This document shows positions 16,509 through 26,768 of a stretch of 64,000 nucleotides of DNA, in pieces. The notes beneath the pieces were generated by a model. The model saw only the letters and a list, made by a program, of their open reading frames with translations, did not search any database and was not told the origin of the DNA. The position numbers were made by a program, and so were the translations under genes. Each line of letters begins with the position of its first letter. The first letter of the stretch is position 1. Location: NCBI RefSeq assembly GCF_014201465.1, contig NZ_JACHEP010000002.1, forward strand, positions 248,001-312,000. Direction: 5' to 3'. Origin of the DNA: Anoxybacteroides tepidamans (GTDB taxonomy: Bacteria; Bacillota; Bacilli; Bacillales; Anoxybacillaceae).

Positions 16509-17861
16509 TTATTTCAGCTTATGCACCGCACTTATAAAAATGTCCCCTCTTTGTTCAAAAGTTTTATATTGATCCCAGCTTGCACAAGCAGGTGACAACA
16601 AAATAATATCGCCCGGTTGCGATATTTCATAAGCAACAGGCACCGCTTTTTCCACATTATCGACATGATAAATCGTTTCTATTCCTGCTTCTTTAGCCAC
16701 TCTCTCTAATTTTGGAGCCGTTTGGCCAAATAAAACGATCGCTTTTACGTGGTGCAAATAAGGGATGAGGTCGTCAAATTCATTGCCTCGGTCAAGTCCG
16801 CCTGCCAAAAGAATTACCGGCTGATCGTGAAATGCTGACAGTGCTTTTTGCGTCGCTAGTATATTCGTTGCTTTTGAGTCGTTAAAAAATTTTCTTCCGT
16901 TAATCGTGCTTACATATTGAAGGCGATGTTTCACACCTGTAAATGTCGTCAACACACGGACGATTGCCTCATTGTCTACACCTATCAGTTTTGCCACAGA
17001 AACAGCAGCTAATATATTTTCAAGATTATGCTTTCCAGGCAGCGCAATCTCGGACACATTGATGATTTTTTCATCGTTCCAATAAAGAAGAGCATCTTTT
17101 AAATAAGCACCGCATTCCAACGGTCTCGTTGCAGAAAACCATATTTTCGTAGCGTTAGACAAGTCGGCAATCTTTCTCACCCATTCGTCGTCCGCGTTCA
17201 CAACCGCATAATCGTTTGCGGTTTGGTTTTTAAACAGGTTCCCTTTCGCTTGTGCGTATGCCTCTTTCGTTCCGTGATAGTCTAAATGGGCATCAAAAAT
17301 GTTGAGCAGTACAGCAATACGCGGGCGAAATGTCCGAACACCCATCAGTTGAAACGAGGACAGCTCGGTAACAAGCCAATTGTCTTCACGGGCTGTTTTC
17401 GCCACCTCGCAGGCAACCGTTCCGATATTTCCAGCGATTAGTGGCTTTTTTTCGCCTTCTTGTAACATCTCATAAATCAAGGTCGTAGTCGTTGTTTTTC
17501 CGTTCGAACCGGTAATGCCGATAAACGGTGCTTCACAAATTTCGTAGGCGAGTTCCACCTCGGTCACGACCGGCAAGCCTTTTTCCATCGCTTTTGCAAC
17601 GATTGGATTGGAGTACGGAATCCCCGGATTTTTCACAAGCAAATCAAATGGTTCATCAAGCAAATCAAGCGGGTGTCGTCCGCAAACAACACGAATTCCA
17701 AGCTTCTCCAACTGTTTTGCTTCTTCATTTTCATCAAGCGGCTTTTGATCATTCACCGTCACACTTGCTCCAAGTTCATGAAGCAACATAGCCGCAGCTA
17801 ATCCACTTTTCGCTAAACCAAGCACTAATACACGTTGATTTTGATATGTTACTTGTTTCAA
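16509..17861 (-). CDS. murD: UDP-N-acetylmuramoylalanine-D-glutamate ligase MurD
   Basis: ATP-dependent ligase adding D-glutamate to UDP-MurNAc-L-Ala. The 450-aa protein has an N-terminal Rossmann-like domain ([20 protein letters not shown]), the ATP loop [18 protein letters not shown], the central Mur motif ([20 protein letters not shown]), HRLQYV and the C-terminal DSKATN and [16 protein letters not shown] chose the TTG at 17861, 2 nt after the mraY stop and 11 nt after GAGGTG in the mraY end, because it gives the family length (451 in B. subtilis); the GTG three codons upstream overlaps that SD. Confidence 0.95.
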   Translation of the reverse strand: MKQVTYQNQRVLVLGLAKSGLAAAMLLHELGASVTVNDQKPLDENEEAKQLEKLGIRVVCGRHPLDLLDEPFDLLVKNPGIPYSNPIVAKAMEKGLPVVTEVELAYEICEAPFIGITGSNGKTTTTTLIYEMLQEGEKKPLIAGNIGTVACEVAKTAREDNWLVTELSSFQLMGVRTFRPRIAVLLNIFDAHLDYHGTKEAYAQAKGNLFKNQTANDYAVVNADDEWVRKIADLSNATKIWFSATRPLECGAYLKDALLYWNDEKIINVSEIALPGKHNLENILAAVSVAKLIGVDNEAIVRVLTTFTGVKHRLQYVSTINGRKFFNDSKATNILATQKALSAFHDQPVILLAGGLDRGNEFDDLIPYLHHVKAIVLFGQTAPKLERVAKEAGIETIYHVDNVEKAVPVAYEISQPGDIILLSPACASWDQYKTFEQRGDIFISAVHKLK

Positions 17862-17863
17862 TT

Positions 17864-18838
17864 TTACATCCACACCTCGATATAGATTCCGAGTATTGCA
17901 AATAATAAACCAATCGCCCAAAACGTGACGACAACGCGCCACTCCGACCACCCGATGAGTTCATAGTGGTGATGCAGTGGACTCATGCGAAATACTCGTT
18001 TTCCTGTTGTTTTAAATGAAATGACTTGAATCATGACCGATAATGTTTCAATCACAAATACCCCACCGATGATGGCGAGCAATATTTCTAATTTCGTCAA
18101 AATCGCCACAGTCGCAATCGCTCCGCCTAACGCCAGCGAACCGGTATCCCCCATAAACACTTTCGCTGGATGGGCATTAAAGACGAGGAAGCCAAGAACC
18201 GATCCGACAACGGCTGTGCTAAAAATGGCGACATCATATTGTTGCTGATTCCATGCCAACACAGCATAAGCGCCAAATGCAATAGCCGCTGTTCCGGATA
18301 ACAGACCGTCAAGGCCGTCGGTTAAATTGACCGCATTCGAACCGCCCACAAGCATAAAAATCATCAATGCGATATATCCCCATCCTAAATCAAACGATAG
18401 ATTTGTTCCAGGAATATGTAAAACGGTCGAAAAGTCATGTTGGCGATAAACAATATAAAAGATGAGCGCAATGGCTAGTTGCCCGATAAGCTTTTGCTTG
18501 CTTGTTAATCCAAGATTCCGTTTCATGACGACTTTAATAAAATCATCGATAAAACCAAGCAGCCCATAGCCAATTGTAACAAATAGAAGCAAATACGTTT
18601 CGACCGTGAAATCCGCAAATTTTTTCGTCATTAAAAGAGTTGTGATCACAATCGATAATAAAATCATAATTCCCCCCATCGTTGGGGTGCCCGATTTTTT
18701 CTGATGCGACTTCGGACCTTCTTCACGTATGCTTTGCCCAAATTTTAACCTTCGTAAAAACGGAATAAAAATAGGTGACAATAACACCGTAATGAAAAAA
18801 GCTGTAACAATTGAAAACATCATGACTTGTTCTACCAT
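17864..18838 (-). CDS. mraY: Phospho-MurNAc-pentapeptide translocase MraY
   Basis: Integral membrane enzyme that transfers phospho-MurNAc-pentapeptide to undecaprenyl phosphate, forming lipid I. The 324-aa protein has about ten membrane helices and the conserved cytoplasmic motifs [23 protein letters not shown] (Asp-Asp), [34 protein letters not shown] and MSPLHHHYE. The ATG at 18838 overlaps the stop of the preceding (broken) reading frame, so it was probably translated by coupling. It precedes murD. Confidence 0.97.
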   Translation of the reverse strand: MVEQVMMFSIVTAFFITVLLSPIFIPFLRRLKFGQSIREEGPKSHQKKSGTPTMGGIMILLSIVITTLLMTKKFADFTVETYLLLFVTIGYGLLGFIDDFIKVVMKRNLGLTSKQKLIGQLAIALIFYIVYRQHDFSTVLHIPGTNLSFDLGWGYIALMIFMLVGGSNAVNLTDGLDGLLSGTAAIAFGAYAVLAWNQQQYDVAIFSTAVVGSVLGFLVFNAHPAKVFMGDTGSLALGGAIATVAILTKLEILLAIIGGVFVIETLSVMIQVISFKTTGKRVFRMSPLHHHYELIGWSEWRVVVTFWAIGLLFAILGIYIEVWM

Positions 18839-19367
18839 GACGGTTCACATCCTTCTTTCTCTTGAACACTGAACCATTTTCGCTCTAGCTGTTGCAGTTC
18901 GTTCATTACCGCTATATCATATGAACAATTTTGCGCAATATGATGCAGAACATTTATTTTTAAGTAAAATTTTACCATACCGCAATTCTCCACTCTATTT
19001 GTTTGCATATACGTTTGAACAATGGCAGCCAACGCTTTAAACGGCGAAGGACAAAAAAGAATCGGAAACTGATTTGGAAGATAGGGCGGCAACTCTCCTC
19101 CTTCTTGCCAGAGAGAAGCAATTTGCCCCGTGTTCAATTGCCGCTTTTAATTCCTCTTTCCCGACGGCTAATGGAACAAACATTCCTTTTTCTGTGAAAT
19201 AACGGATCCATAAGCGACTATTTTCATGCTTGAGTAGCGGGCAAAACTTGCTCATGGATGTTTACTTGCTGATAAGGGTCAACAAAAACGGAATGAAACA
19301 AAATGTGATCATCGGCAATTCCGCATGCAGAAGGGAACAACCGTTTGATGATTCGATATGTTAACAT
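18832..19367 (-). pseudogene. Mur-ligase N-terminal-domain-like gene broken by two frameshifts
   Basis: The 528-nt gap between murE and mraY is coding-like but split over three frames: 19367-19224 (47 aa, begins [16 protein letters not shown]), 19255-19037 (HENSRLWIRYFTEKGMFVPL) and 19137-18832 (ASLWQEGGELPPYLP, ALAAIVQTYMQ, ends EGCEPSW). Each change needs removal of one base, at CCCGC near 19240 and CAAAT near 19128, to give a single 177-codon frame. The first ATG overlaps the murE stop (TGATG) and the last stop overlaps the mraY ATG, so it was an operon gene. FVPL...AAIE.GA.ASLW...ALAAI resembles the N-terminal domain of MurF/MurE ligases; no ATP-binding domain is present. A sequencing error is possible. 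Confidence 0.6.
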
Positions 19368-20833
19368 CACGATTTCCGCTCCTTAATCGCTTCGCGGGCA
19401 ACGATGCGATCGTCAAAGTGCAAAACGCGATCCCCTATCATTTGATACGTTTCATGCCCTTTTCCTGCAATTAAAATGACGTCGCCTTCTCTCGCCTCTT
19501 GAACCGCATAACGAATCGCTTCTTTTCGATCAACAATTGAAATATAGTGTTGTCCAGCGACTCCGTCTTCCATATCTTTCAAAATATCTTCCGGACGCTC
19601 CGAACGAGGATTATCGGATGTAAAAATCGCCACATCTGCATATCGAACAGCAATTTGCGCCATCAAAGGACGTTTCGTACGATCGCGATCCCCTCCGCAG
19701 CCGACAACGACGTAAACGTTTCGTTTGGCAAATTGCCGAATCGTTTTGAGCACGTTTTCCAAACTATCCGGCGTATGGGCATAATCGACGATTACTGTAA
19801 AGTCTTGCCCTTCGTCGACCGTTTCAAACCGGCCGGAAACACCAGATATTTCTTCAACCGCCTTTACGATCGTCGAAAGTGCAACACCTGATACGAGGCA
19901 AGCTGCGGTTGCCGCTAGTATATTATACACGTTAAACTGGCCGATCAGCTTTGTTTTGACTCGAACGGTTTCAAACGGTGTCACTAAATCAAACACCATT
20001 CCACTTGGCGAAATGTCGATTCGCTTTGCCATAATGTCGCTTTCTTGATCAATGCCATATGTAATCACCGTTGCTGCTGTCATTTGTTTATATTGCTCCG
20101 ATGCTGGATCATCGTTGTTGAGCACCGCAAACTTCGGCCGTTCATGATCGAAACGGTTGCCGAGTTGTGCAAACAGCAGTCCTTTCGCCAAACGATACTC
20201 CTCCATCGTCTGATGGTAATCTAAATGATCTTGTGTTAAATTCGTAAATACGGCGACATCGTAGTCGCACCCATGAACGCGCCCCATATGCAACGCATGG
20301 GAAGATACTTCCATCACCGCGACGTCGACATGTTCATCCACCATTTGTTTAAATGCTTTTTGCAACACAAGCGATTCAGGAGTCGTATTTTGAACATCGT
20401 ATGTTTCGTCACCAATTTTGATATGAATCGTTCCGATTAACCCCGTTTTCTTTTTTGCCTTCCGAAAGATGTGATCGATGATATGGGTTGTCGTTGTTTT
20501 TCCGTTTGTTCCTGTGACTCCGATTAAATGCAGTTGATGGGTAGGCTGCCCGTAAAACGCATCAGCCAACACCGCCATCGCTCTTTTACTGTCGCGGACG
20601 ATAATGACTGGAACCGGAACATCCACATTCCGCTCCGCTACAATCGCCACCGCACCATTTTCAACCGCTTGCTTGGCAAAATCATGTCCATCGACAGTAA
20701 ACCCTTTAATGCAAATAAATAACGCTCCTTTTTTTACTTTCCGCGAATCCATTTCAATGGATGTAATGGCCGGGTTTTCACCGGCATATGTCGTAAAATC
20801 ATGCAAATAAGAAAGCAATGTTTGTAGCTTCAT
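19367..20833 (-). CDS. murE: UDP-MurNAc-tripeptide synthetase MurE (meso-DAP adding)
   Basis: Adds meso-diaminopimelate to UDP-MurNAc-L-Ala-D-Glu. The 488-aa protein has an N-terminal domain ([40 protein letters not shown]), ATP loop [19 protein letters not shown], the Mur motif [17 protein letters not shown], and a C-terminal domain with [10 protein letters not shown]. The DNPR motif ([14 protein letters not shown]) is the marker of meso-DAP specificity, which fits Bacillaceae walls. The ATG at 20833 follows GAGAGG by about 9 nt. A terminator separates it from spoVD, so murE onward may have a separate promoter. Confidence 0.96.
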   Translation of the reverse strand: MKLQTLLSYLHDFTTYAGENPAITSIEMDSRKVKKGALFICIKGFTVDGHDFAKQAVENGAVAIVAERNVDVPVPVIIVRDSKRAMAVLADAFYGQPTHQLHLIGVTGTNGKTTTTHIIDHIFRKAKKKTGLIGTIHIKIGDETYDVQNTTPESLVLQKAFKQMVDEHVDVAVMEVSSHALHMGRVHGCDYDVAVFTNLTQDHLDYHQTMEEYRLAKGLLFAQLGNRFDHERPKFAVLNNDDPASEQYKQMTAATVITYGIDQESDIMAKRIDISPSGMVFDLVTPFETVRVKTKLIGQFNVYNILAATAACLVSGVALSTIVKAVEEISGVSGRFETVDEGQDFTVIVDYAHTPDSLENVLKTIRQFAKRNVYVVVGCGGDRDRTKRPLMAQIAVRYADVAIFTSDNPRSERPEDILKDMEDGVAGQHYISIVDRKEAIRYAVQEAREGDVILIAGKGHETYQMIGDRVLHFDDRIVAREAIKERKS

Positions 20834-20883
20834 ATGCTCATTCCTCTCATTTAAATTCCCTTGGAAGAGAATGTAGCTTTCTA

Positions 20884-20919
20884 AAAAACGGAAAAGAAGG
20901 GGTTGCAAATATCCCCCTT
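20884..20919 (-). terminator. Terminator between spoVD and murE
   Basis: AAGGGG and CCCCTT with an 11-nt loop, then TCTTTTCCGTTTTTT on the minus strand. The stem is short, so read-through is likely; it would partly separate sporulation-specific spoVD expression from the vegetative mur genes. Confidence 0.55.
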
Positions 20920-20943
20920 ATCATCACATAAAAGCTCATTTTA

Positions 20944-22884
20944 TTAACGAAGGCTAGATGATGATGCATCCTTTGGCCCCAAGAAAATGCGGATCGTGGC
21001 CCCTTGCTTTACTTTAACACCTGCTTTTGGCGCTTGATCAATGACGACTTCGCCTTCTCCACTAACATCTAATTTTAAGTTAAAAAGTTGCTCTTGCAAA
21101 TCTTTTTTTGTTAAACCTTCTAAATCCGGAACTTCCACCAATTTCGGGTCATTCCATGCGCGTTCTTTTTCAATTTGCCCTTTTCGCGGTTTGATCCCGA
21201 GTGTGCGTAAGCTATCTTCCATGATTTTTCCAACTATTGGCGCGGCAACAACTCCGCCGAATTGCACCGTTCCTTTCGGATGATCAACGGCTACATAAAC
21301 GACCAATTTCGGATCATCTGCCGGCGCAAACCCAATAAACGAAACAATATAATTGTCTTTTAAATAACGTCCCCCTTGGGCTTTTTGCGCTGTTCCCGTT
21401 TTTCCGCCGACACGATATTGTTCGACAAAAGCGCCTTTTCCGGTTCCTTGCGCAACGACGCTCTCTAATGCAAAACGGATTTGTTTCGACGTTTCCTCGG
21501 AAATAACGCGCCGTTTCACTTTTGGTGTATTGCGACTGATCACTTTTCCTGTTTCAGGATCGATCCATTCTTTAGCGATATACGGTGTATATAGTATCCC
21601 TCCATTAATCGCTGCCGCGACTGCGGTCACTTGTTGAATCGGTGTGACGGAAACTCCTTGGCCGAAAGCCGTCGTCGCTTGTTCAACAGGACCGACGCGC
21701 TCCATATCAAATAAAATGCCTGTTCCTTCTCCTTGTAGATCGATTCCTGTTTTTTGTCCAAAACCAAACGCTTTAATATAATGAAACAGCTTTTCTTTTC
21801 CTAATCTCTCCCCTAATTCGATAAAACCTGGATTACACGAATTTTGCACCACTTCTAAAAACGTTTCGTCCCCGTGTCCACCCTTTTTCCAGCAGCGCAG
21901 CGTCGCTCCAGCTACTTTCACATAGCCTGGATCGTAAAAACGATCTTTTAATAAGTTCACTTTTTTTTCTTCTAGCGCAGCCGCTAACGTAATAATTTTA
22001 AACGTAGATCCTGGTTCGTACGTGCTCCACACCGGTAAATTGCGATTATAAATTTCAGATGGAACGTTGCGATAATTAGCAGGATCAAACGTCGGACGGC
22101 TCGACATCGCCAGCACTTCGCCTGTGTTCGGATCGATCGCAATCGCAATGATTCCATCAGGGTTATATTTGGCTTCCGCAATATCTAATTCGCGCTCGAT
22201 GATCGTTTGAATGCGTGAATCGATCGTTAATTTTAAATTCAGTCCGTCTGTCGGTGGCGTGTAATGGTCAGCCATGTTCGGCATTCGCTTCCCTTTCGCG
22301 TCCGAATAAAACTCGACAGACCCTCGCTGCCCTTTCAGCTCTTTATCGTAATACAACTCTAAACCGGTTAAGCCTTGATTATCAATTCCGGTAAAACCGA
22401 GAACATGAGATAAGTAGCTGCCAAATGGGTAGTAGCGCTTCGTATCTTCAGCAATATATACTCCTTTTAAGCCAAGAGCGCGAATTTCTTTCGCCTGATC
22501 ATTGGAAATTTTCCGTCCTTCTGGAATGCGTTCGATTAGCGTACGTTTTGTGATATGCTTGTACGCTTTCTCAACGGGCATATTTAACACTTTGGCTAGC
22601 TTTTCCGCTGTATCGGCTGGGTTTTCGATTTGCCTTGGTATGACATAAACGGTTGGAGCGCTCATATTTGTTGCAAGCGGGATGCCATTGCGGTCTAAAA
22701 TTTCTCCCCGCTTCGGTTCAAATGGAATATTGCGGCTCCATGAATCTTTCGCTTTTTGTGCGAGCATATCACCAACAATCAATTGCACATACCCTAAACG
22801 AATATCGATAATCGCAAAAATAAGCACTCCAATGAGTAACACAACGGCAAGCCGCTTACGAACCGTAACATGTGAAACGCGCAT
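20944..22884 (-). CDS. spoVD: Sporulation class B penicillin-binding protein SpoVD
   Basis: Transpeptidase for spore cortex peptidoglycan, partner of SpoVE. The 646-aa protein has an N-terminal membrane anchor (about residues 13-32), a PBP dimerisation domain (KRGEILDRNGIPLA), and a transpeptidase domain with SxxK at Ser293 (EPGSTFK), SxN (QNSCNPGF) and KTG (GGKTGTAQ). One PASTA domain near the C terminus (VEVPDLEGLTKKDLQEQLFN) distinguishes it from PBP2B. Length equals that recalled for B. subtilis SpoVD. The ATG at 22884 follows GGGAGG by about 9 nt. It lies between pbpB and murE as usual. Confidence 0.96.
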   Translation of the reverse strand: MRVSHVTVRKRLAVVLLIGVLIFAIIDIRLGYVQLIVGDMLAQKAKDSWSRNIPFEPKRGEILDRNGIPLATNMSAPTVYVIPRQIENPADTAEKLAKVLNMPVEKAYKHITKRTLIERIPEGRKISNDQAKEIRALGLKGVYIAEDTKRYYPFGSYLSHVLGFTGIDNQGLTGLELYYDKELKGQRGSVEFYSDAKGKRMPNMADHYTPPTDGLNLKLTIDSRIQTIIERELDIAEAKYNPDGIIAIAIDPNTGEVLAMSSRPTFDPANYRNVPSEIYNRNLPVWSTYEPGSTFKIITLAAALEEKKVNLLKDRFYDPGYVKVAGATLRCWKKGGHGDETFLEVVQNSCNPGFIELGERLGKEKLFHYIKAFGFGQKTGIDLQGEGTGILFDMERVGPVEQATTAFGQGVSVTPIQQVTAVAAAINGGILYTPYIAKEWIDPETGKVISRNTPKVKRRVISEETSKQIRFALESVVAQGTGKGAFVEQYRVGGKTGTAQKAQGGRYLKDNYIVSFIGFAPADDPKLVVYVAVDHPKGTVQFGGVVAAPIVGKIMEDSLRTLGIKPRKGQIEKERAWNDPKLVEVPDLEGLTKKDLQEQLFNLKLDVSGEGEVVIDQAPKAGVKVKQGATIRIFLGPKDASSSSLR

Positions 22885-22975
22885 ATCGTAGAACCTCCCT
22901 TATAATCGGCTCGTTCCACTATATGCTTGTACTCGCTTTTATAGAACATGCCTTGCCATCATGCCGGCAACAGGC

Positions 22976-25192
22976 TCAATCGACGGGCGCTTTTTCTTCT
23001 TGGTCCGCTTGCGGCGTTTTGCTTTCGTTTATCTGCTCTTCCCACTTGTCCGGCTCAGTCAATTCCAAAATTAAATAATCTCCTTTTTTCACTCCGCTTC
23101 CCGGACGAATGCTTTGCGTCACCACATATCCGCTTCCTTTGATACTCGGCTCAAGATTTAGCAATTCAGCAGCTTTCATCGCATCGCGCAGAGACCATCC
23201 ACGAAGATCTGGCATCATCGCTGTCCCGTTCGTTTTTAAAATGATGCGTTCACGCACAATCACCTCATCGCCCGCTAAAGGCAGCTGTGCTTCTACTTGC
23301 TTTCCGCTTCCGACGACCACCGGCTGCAATCCTTTTTCTTTTAAGTCTTGCACAGCACTATCCACCGATTGTCCAGCGTATGATGGCAGTTTAATTCCTT
23401 TTTTATTAGCGGTTTTCTCCATTTTTTCGAAAGAAGGGCGGATATTCAAATATTGCAAACTGTTCTTCATCACGCTCTTAAAAATCATCGAAACCGGTGC
23501 AGAGCCTGTTTCCGTAACAGAAAGTTTCGGCTGCTGGACAGCTACGTACATTAACAGCTGCGGATTTTCTTTTGGCGCCATTCCTAAAAAGGAAAAAATA
23601 TAGTTTTCATAGCCCGTCAAATATCCTCCTTTTGGAGAAGGAATTTGTGCCGTTCCTGTTTTCCCCGCCACTCGATATCCTTCGATTTGATAAGGGCGGC
23701 CTGTTCCTTTTTCAGATGTCACGACCGTTTCCAATATATCCAATACTTTTTGTGCTGTTTCTTTTGTGATCGGTTCCCCGACGACTTCTGGTTTATGTTG
23801 AACGATTACTTTTTTTGTGTCCGGGTCGACGATGCGGTCGACAACGTACGGTTTCATCATGTTCCCACCGTTTGCAATCGCCGTCGCCGCCTGAATTTGC
23901 TGAATCGGTGTGATCGATGTCCCTTGTCCAAACGCCGTCGTTAGTTTTTCGATCGGATATCGATACACAATATTCCCGACCGTTTCCCCTGGAAGGTCAA
24001 TTCCTGTTTTCTCATTAAAACGGAAACGATATAAATATTGTAAAAAGCGATCTTCTCCTAATTTTTCTTTCACTAGTTTGGCAAATGCAACGTTCGACGA
24101 ACGCTGCACACCTTCGTTAAACGTAATCGTTCCCCATCCGACTTTGTTATGATCGCGAATTTCGTTTGGTCCTACCCGATACGCTCCGGAACGATATAGT
24201 TCGTTCCCGTTGTATACTCCTTCATTAATAGCGGCGGCCAACGTAAACATTTTCATCGTGGAACCCGGTTCATACGGATAAGAAATCGCATCGTTTAAAT
24301 AGTTGGTAATGTTGCGTTTGTTCGGGTCAAAACTCGGCCGCGTTCCCATCGCCAAAATTTCTCCTGTTTTCGGGTTAGCAACAATAGCGATAATTTTTTT
24401 CGGTTTATATTGTTTTTCCACTTGGTTCATGGCATCTTCTAAAAACGTTTGAATTTTTTGGTCGATGGTTAAATACACTTCATCGCCGTTATCTGGCGGT
24501 ACGACCGTTTCCTTCGTATCAGGCAAACGAAAGCCGTCTTTATCCCGCTGAAAGACAACGTACCCATCTTTTTCTTGCAAATAGCGATTTAAACTTTTTT
24601 CAATCCCCATCATTCCAATTGTTTCGTTTCCGTTTTCTTCGTTTTTTTGCGCATAACCGATCACGTAGGAAGCGAATGTTCCGTTCGGATAAAATCGTTT
24701 CGCATCGCGAATAAAACCGATGCCTGGCAGTTTCAGCGCTTCGATTTTTTTCTTCAATTCATAGCTAATATTCCGTCCGTATGCGCCAAACTCCACCTGC
24801 TTCGCCTTTTTTGTTAATATGCGCTCTGCTTCGCTCACATCCATACGTAAAAGTGGGGCTAATTTTCGCGCCGTCATTTCCGGGTCCACCACATGCTTCG
24901 GATCGTTCGGATCGGTCGTCATTTTTGGATCAAGCACCGCCATAAGCGTATACGACGGCGTATCTTCCGCAAGCACTTCGCCGTTCCGATCCAAAATCGC
25001 TCCACGTTTTGCTTCGATCGTTCGTTTTTGTTTATACTGTTCTTCTGCCCTTACCGCCAACACTTGTCCATCCGCTACACCGGTTGCTTGCAGTTGAACA
25101 AACCGAAAAATTAACACAAAAAAGAGCAGGCTAAATAAACAAAACAACAATGCTGCTCCTTTATGCGTATTCTTATGTTTTTTATTCGCCAT
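22976..25192 (-). CDS. pbpB: Division-specific penicillin-binding protein PBP2B
   Basis: Class B PBP, the essential septal transpeptidase scaffold, equivalent to FtsI. The 738-aa protein has an N-terminal membrane helix (ALLFCLFSLLFFVLIFRFV), a dimerisation domain (KRGAILDRNGEVLAED), and transpeptidase motifs SxxK (EPGSTMK), SxN (QRSSNVAF) and KTG (AGKTGTAQ). Two PASTA repeats follow (from about residue 595: LPSYAGQSVDSAVQDL and MPDLRGWSLRDAMKAA), with an acidic C-terminal tail. It follows ftsL, its direct partner, by 6 nt and precedes spoVD. Confidence 0.96.
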   Translation of the reverse strand: MANKKHKNTHKGAALLFCLFSLLFFVLIFRFVQLQATGVADGQVLAVRAEEQYKQKRTIEAKRGAILDRNGEVLAEDTPSYTLMAVLDPKMTTDPNDPKHVVDPEMTARKLAPLLRMDVSEAERILTKKAKQVEFGAYGRNISYELKKKIEALKLPGIGFIRDAKRFYPNGTFASYVIGYAQKNEENGNETIGMMGIEKSLNRYLQEKDGYVVFQRDKDGFRLPDTKETVVPPDNGDEVYLTIDQKIQTFLEDAMNQVEKQYKPKKIIAIVANPKTGEILAMGTRPSFDPNKRNITNYLNDAISYPYEPGSTMKMFTLAAAINEGVYNGNELYRSGAYRVGPNEIRDHNKVGWGTITFNEGVQRSSNVAFAKLVKEKLGEDRFLQYLYRFRFNEKTGIDLPGETVGNIVYRYPIEKLTTAFGQGTSITPIQQIQAATAIANGGNMMKPYVVDRIVDPDTKKVIVQHKPEVVGEPITKETAQKVLDILETVVTSEKGTGRPYQIEGYRVAGKTGTAQIPSPKGGYLTGYENYIFSFLGMAPKENPQLLMYVAVQQPKLSVTETGSAPVSMIFKSVMKNSLQYLNIRPSFEKMEKTANKKGIKLPSYAGQSVDSAVQDLKEKGLQPVVVGSGKQVEAQLPLAGDEVIVRERIILKTNGTAMMPDLRGWSLRDAMKAAELLNLEPSIKGSGYVVTQSIRPGSGVKKGDYLILELTEPDKWEEQINESKTPQADQEEKAPVD

Positions 25193-25198
25193 CGTTCA

Positions 25199-25552
25199 TC
25201 ATTCCTGTACGACTTTCACGTTATTTTCGTTGAGCGAAAGACCTAATTCCTTCGCCTTTTCTAAAATTCGTTCATATGTGCTTAGCTGCTGTACCTCGAC
25301 ATATAAGTCGTTGTTATATTTCCTTTGCTCATCGATCGCCCCTTCTAGCTGCTGAATGTTTTTATTGACATGATAAATCATCACTTGGTTTGAAACGATT
25401 TTAACGGATGCATAAATAGCAAATAAAAGAAATGAGAACAAAACGAATTTTTCTCTAAACGTCAGGCGCAGTTTGATTTTTCGTTTTATTTTCGGACGGA
25501 CGGACGCATGTTGTCGCTGCTTCTCTTGGATTTTGACAGCTGTATTATTCAC
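25199..25552 (-). CDS. ftsL: Cell-division protein FtsL
   Basis: Small bitopic division protein that forms a coiled-coil complex with DivIC and DivIB and is kept unstable by RasP cleavage in B. subtilis. The 117-aa protein has a basic cytoplasmic tail, one transmembrane helix (KFVLFSFLLFAIYASVKIV) and an extracytoplasmic leucine-zipper-like coiled coil (VNKNIQQLEGAIDEQRKYN onward). The GTG at 25552 follows GGAGGGG with 5 nt spacing and gives the B. subtilis length; upstream residues in the same frame belong to the overlapping end of rsmH. Confidence 0.94.
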   Translation of the reverse strand: MNNTAVKIQEKQRQHASVRPKIKRKIKLRLTFREKFVLFSFLLFAIYASVKIVSNQVMIYHVNKNIQQLEGAIDEQRKYNNDLYVEVQQLSTYERILEKAKELGLSLNENNVKVVQE

Positions 25553-25571
25553 GATTTCCCCTCCTTCAATT

Positions 25572-26504
25572 TTATCGTTTTTCAGCGATGCGTAGCTTCG
25601 CAGAGCGAGCGCGGTTATTTGCGGCAATTTCCTTTTCTGAAGGAACGATCGGTTTTTTAGTAATAAGCTTTAACTTTGGGCAGTACTCTTGAGGAATCAT
25701 CGGCAACCCAGGCGGGAGTTTCGGTCCTTCGCTCGCCTCTTTAAACGCCATCTTGCAAATGCGGTCCTCAAGGGAGTGAAATGTAATGACGCTAATTCTT
25801 CCGCCTGGCTTCAATAGATCGATCGCTTGAGCAATTGCCTCTTTGAACGCTTGTAACTCATCGTTAACGGCAATGCGAATCGCTTGAAAAATCCGCTTTG
25901 CCGGATGCCCTCCGCTTCTTCGTGCCGGGGCAGGAATCGCTTCTTTAATCAACTCCACTAATTCTCCCGTCGTTTCAATCGGTTTTTGCTTTCGAGCAGC
26001 TTCAATTTTTCTCGCTACTTGTTTCGAAAACTTTTCTTCTCCATAGTGAAAAAAAATATGTACAAGCTGTTCATATGGCCAAGTATTGACAATATCGTAT
26101 GCTGTTAGCGGCGCATCACGATTCATTCTCATATCAAGCGGCGCATCGTGATGGTAGCTAAACCCTCGTTCAGGCATATCTAATTGCGGCGAAGATACTC
26201 CTAAATCAAACAAAATTCCATCGACTTCGCAAACACCGTATTCAGCTAGTTTCACAGCTAAAAAGCGAAAATTGCTTTTAATAAACGTCACTTGATTTCT
26301 ATATTGTGACAATTTTTCTTTTGCGTGTTCAATCGCAACATCATCTTGATCAAACGCAAATAATCTCCCTTGTTCCGACAGCTGTGAGAGCAAATATTCG
26401 CTATGCCCTCCACCGCCGAGTGTACAGTCAACGTAGATGCCATTCGGCTTTATTTGCAATCCATCGACTGTTTCCCTCAATAAGACTGTTGTATGCTGAA
26501 ACAC
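25572..26504 (-). CDS. rsmH: 16S rRNA m4C1402 methyltransferase RsmH (MraW)
   Basis: SAM-dependent N4-methylation of C1402 in 16S rRNA. The 310-aa protein starts [15 protein letters not shown] and shows the SAM-binding [15 protein letters not shown], the acidic [11 protein letters not shown], the [14 protein letters not shown] motif and C-terminal HSLEDRICK and [10 protein letters not shown]. The GTG at 26504 has AAGGTGG 7 nt upstream and matches the family start. It is the first gene of the dcw cluster here because mraZ, normally just upstream, is missing. Confidence 0.96.
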   Translation of the reverse strand: MFQHTTVLLRETVDGLQIKPNGIYVDCTLGGGGHSEYLLSQLSEQGRLFAFDQDDVAIEHAKEKLSQYRNQVTFIKSNFRFLAVKLAEYGVCEVDGILFDLGVSSPQLDMPERGFSYHHDAPLDMRMNRDAPLTAYDIVNTWPYEQLVHIFFHYGEEKFSKQVARKIEAARKQKPIETTGELVELIKEAIPAPARRSGGHPAKRIFQAIRIAVNDELQAFKEAIAQAIDLLKPGGRISVITFHSLEDRICKMAFKEASEGPKLPPGLPMIPQEYCPKLKLITKKPIVPSEKEIAANNRARSAKLRIAEKR

Positions 26505-26558
26505 AGTCTCACCACCTTTTTTCATGATGTATGATCCTTGTCAGTTAGCTGTTTATTT

Positions 26559-26564
26559 ATTATA
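26559..26564 (-). promoter_or_regulatory. -10 box of a candidate promoter for rsmH and the dcw cluster
   Basis: A perfect TATAAT on the minus strand, about 55 nt upstream of rsmH; the -35 is poor. The remaining bases of the 264-nt gap between rsmH and bshC are AT-rich and contain the bshC terminator; I see no mraZ-like coding sequence or MraZ-box repeats in it. Confidence 0.4.
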
Positions 26565-26721
26565 CAACAAAATTAAACAAATTTTTAGGTGCTTTCTGTA
26601 AAAAATCATCTTATTCTGTTTTATTTTGTCGTTTTTCGTCTCATCATTCCATCCGCCAAAGCGAACATTTATTTTACTTTTATTTCCATAAATATATTCT
26701 CTCTGTACTATTCTTGTTCAC

Positions 26722-26752
26722 AAAAAAAAATCCTGTATGAAACAGGATTTTT
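26722..26752 (-). terminator. Intrinsic terminator after bshC
   Basis: AAAATCCTGT and ACAGGATTTT around a short loop, followed by nine T on the minus strand. It lies 17 nt past the bshC stop and separates bshC from rsmH. Confidence 0.9.
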
Positions 26753-26768
26753 CGTTCGACGTTTTCTG

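Noticed and set aside
22885-22975. A sigmaE-like promoter before spoVD (CATATAGT)
   Set aside because: Expected from known biology, but the -10 fits only six of eight positions and the -35 is not recognisable.
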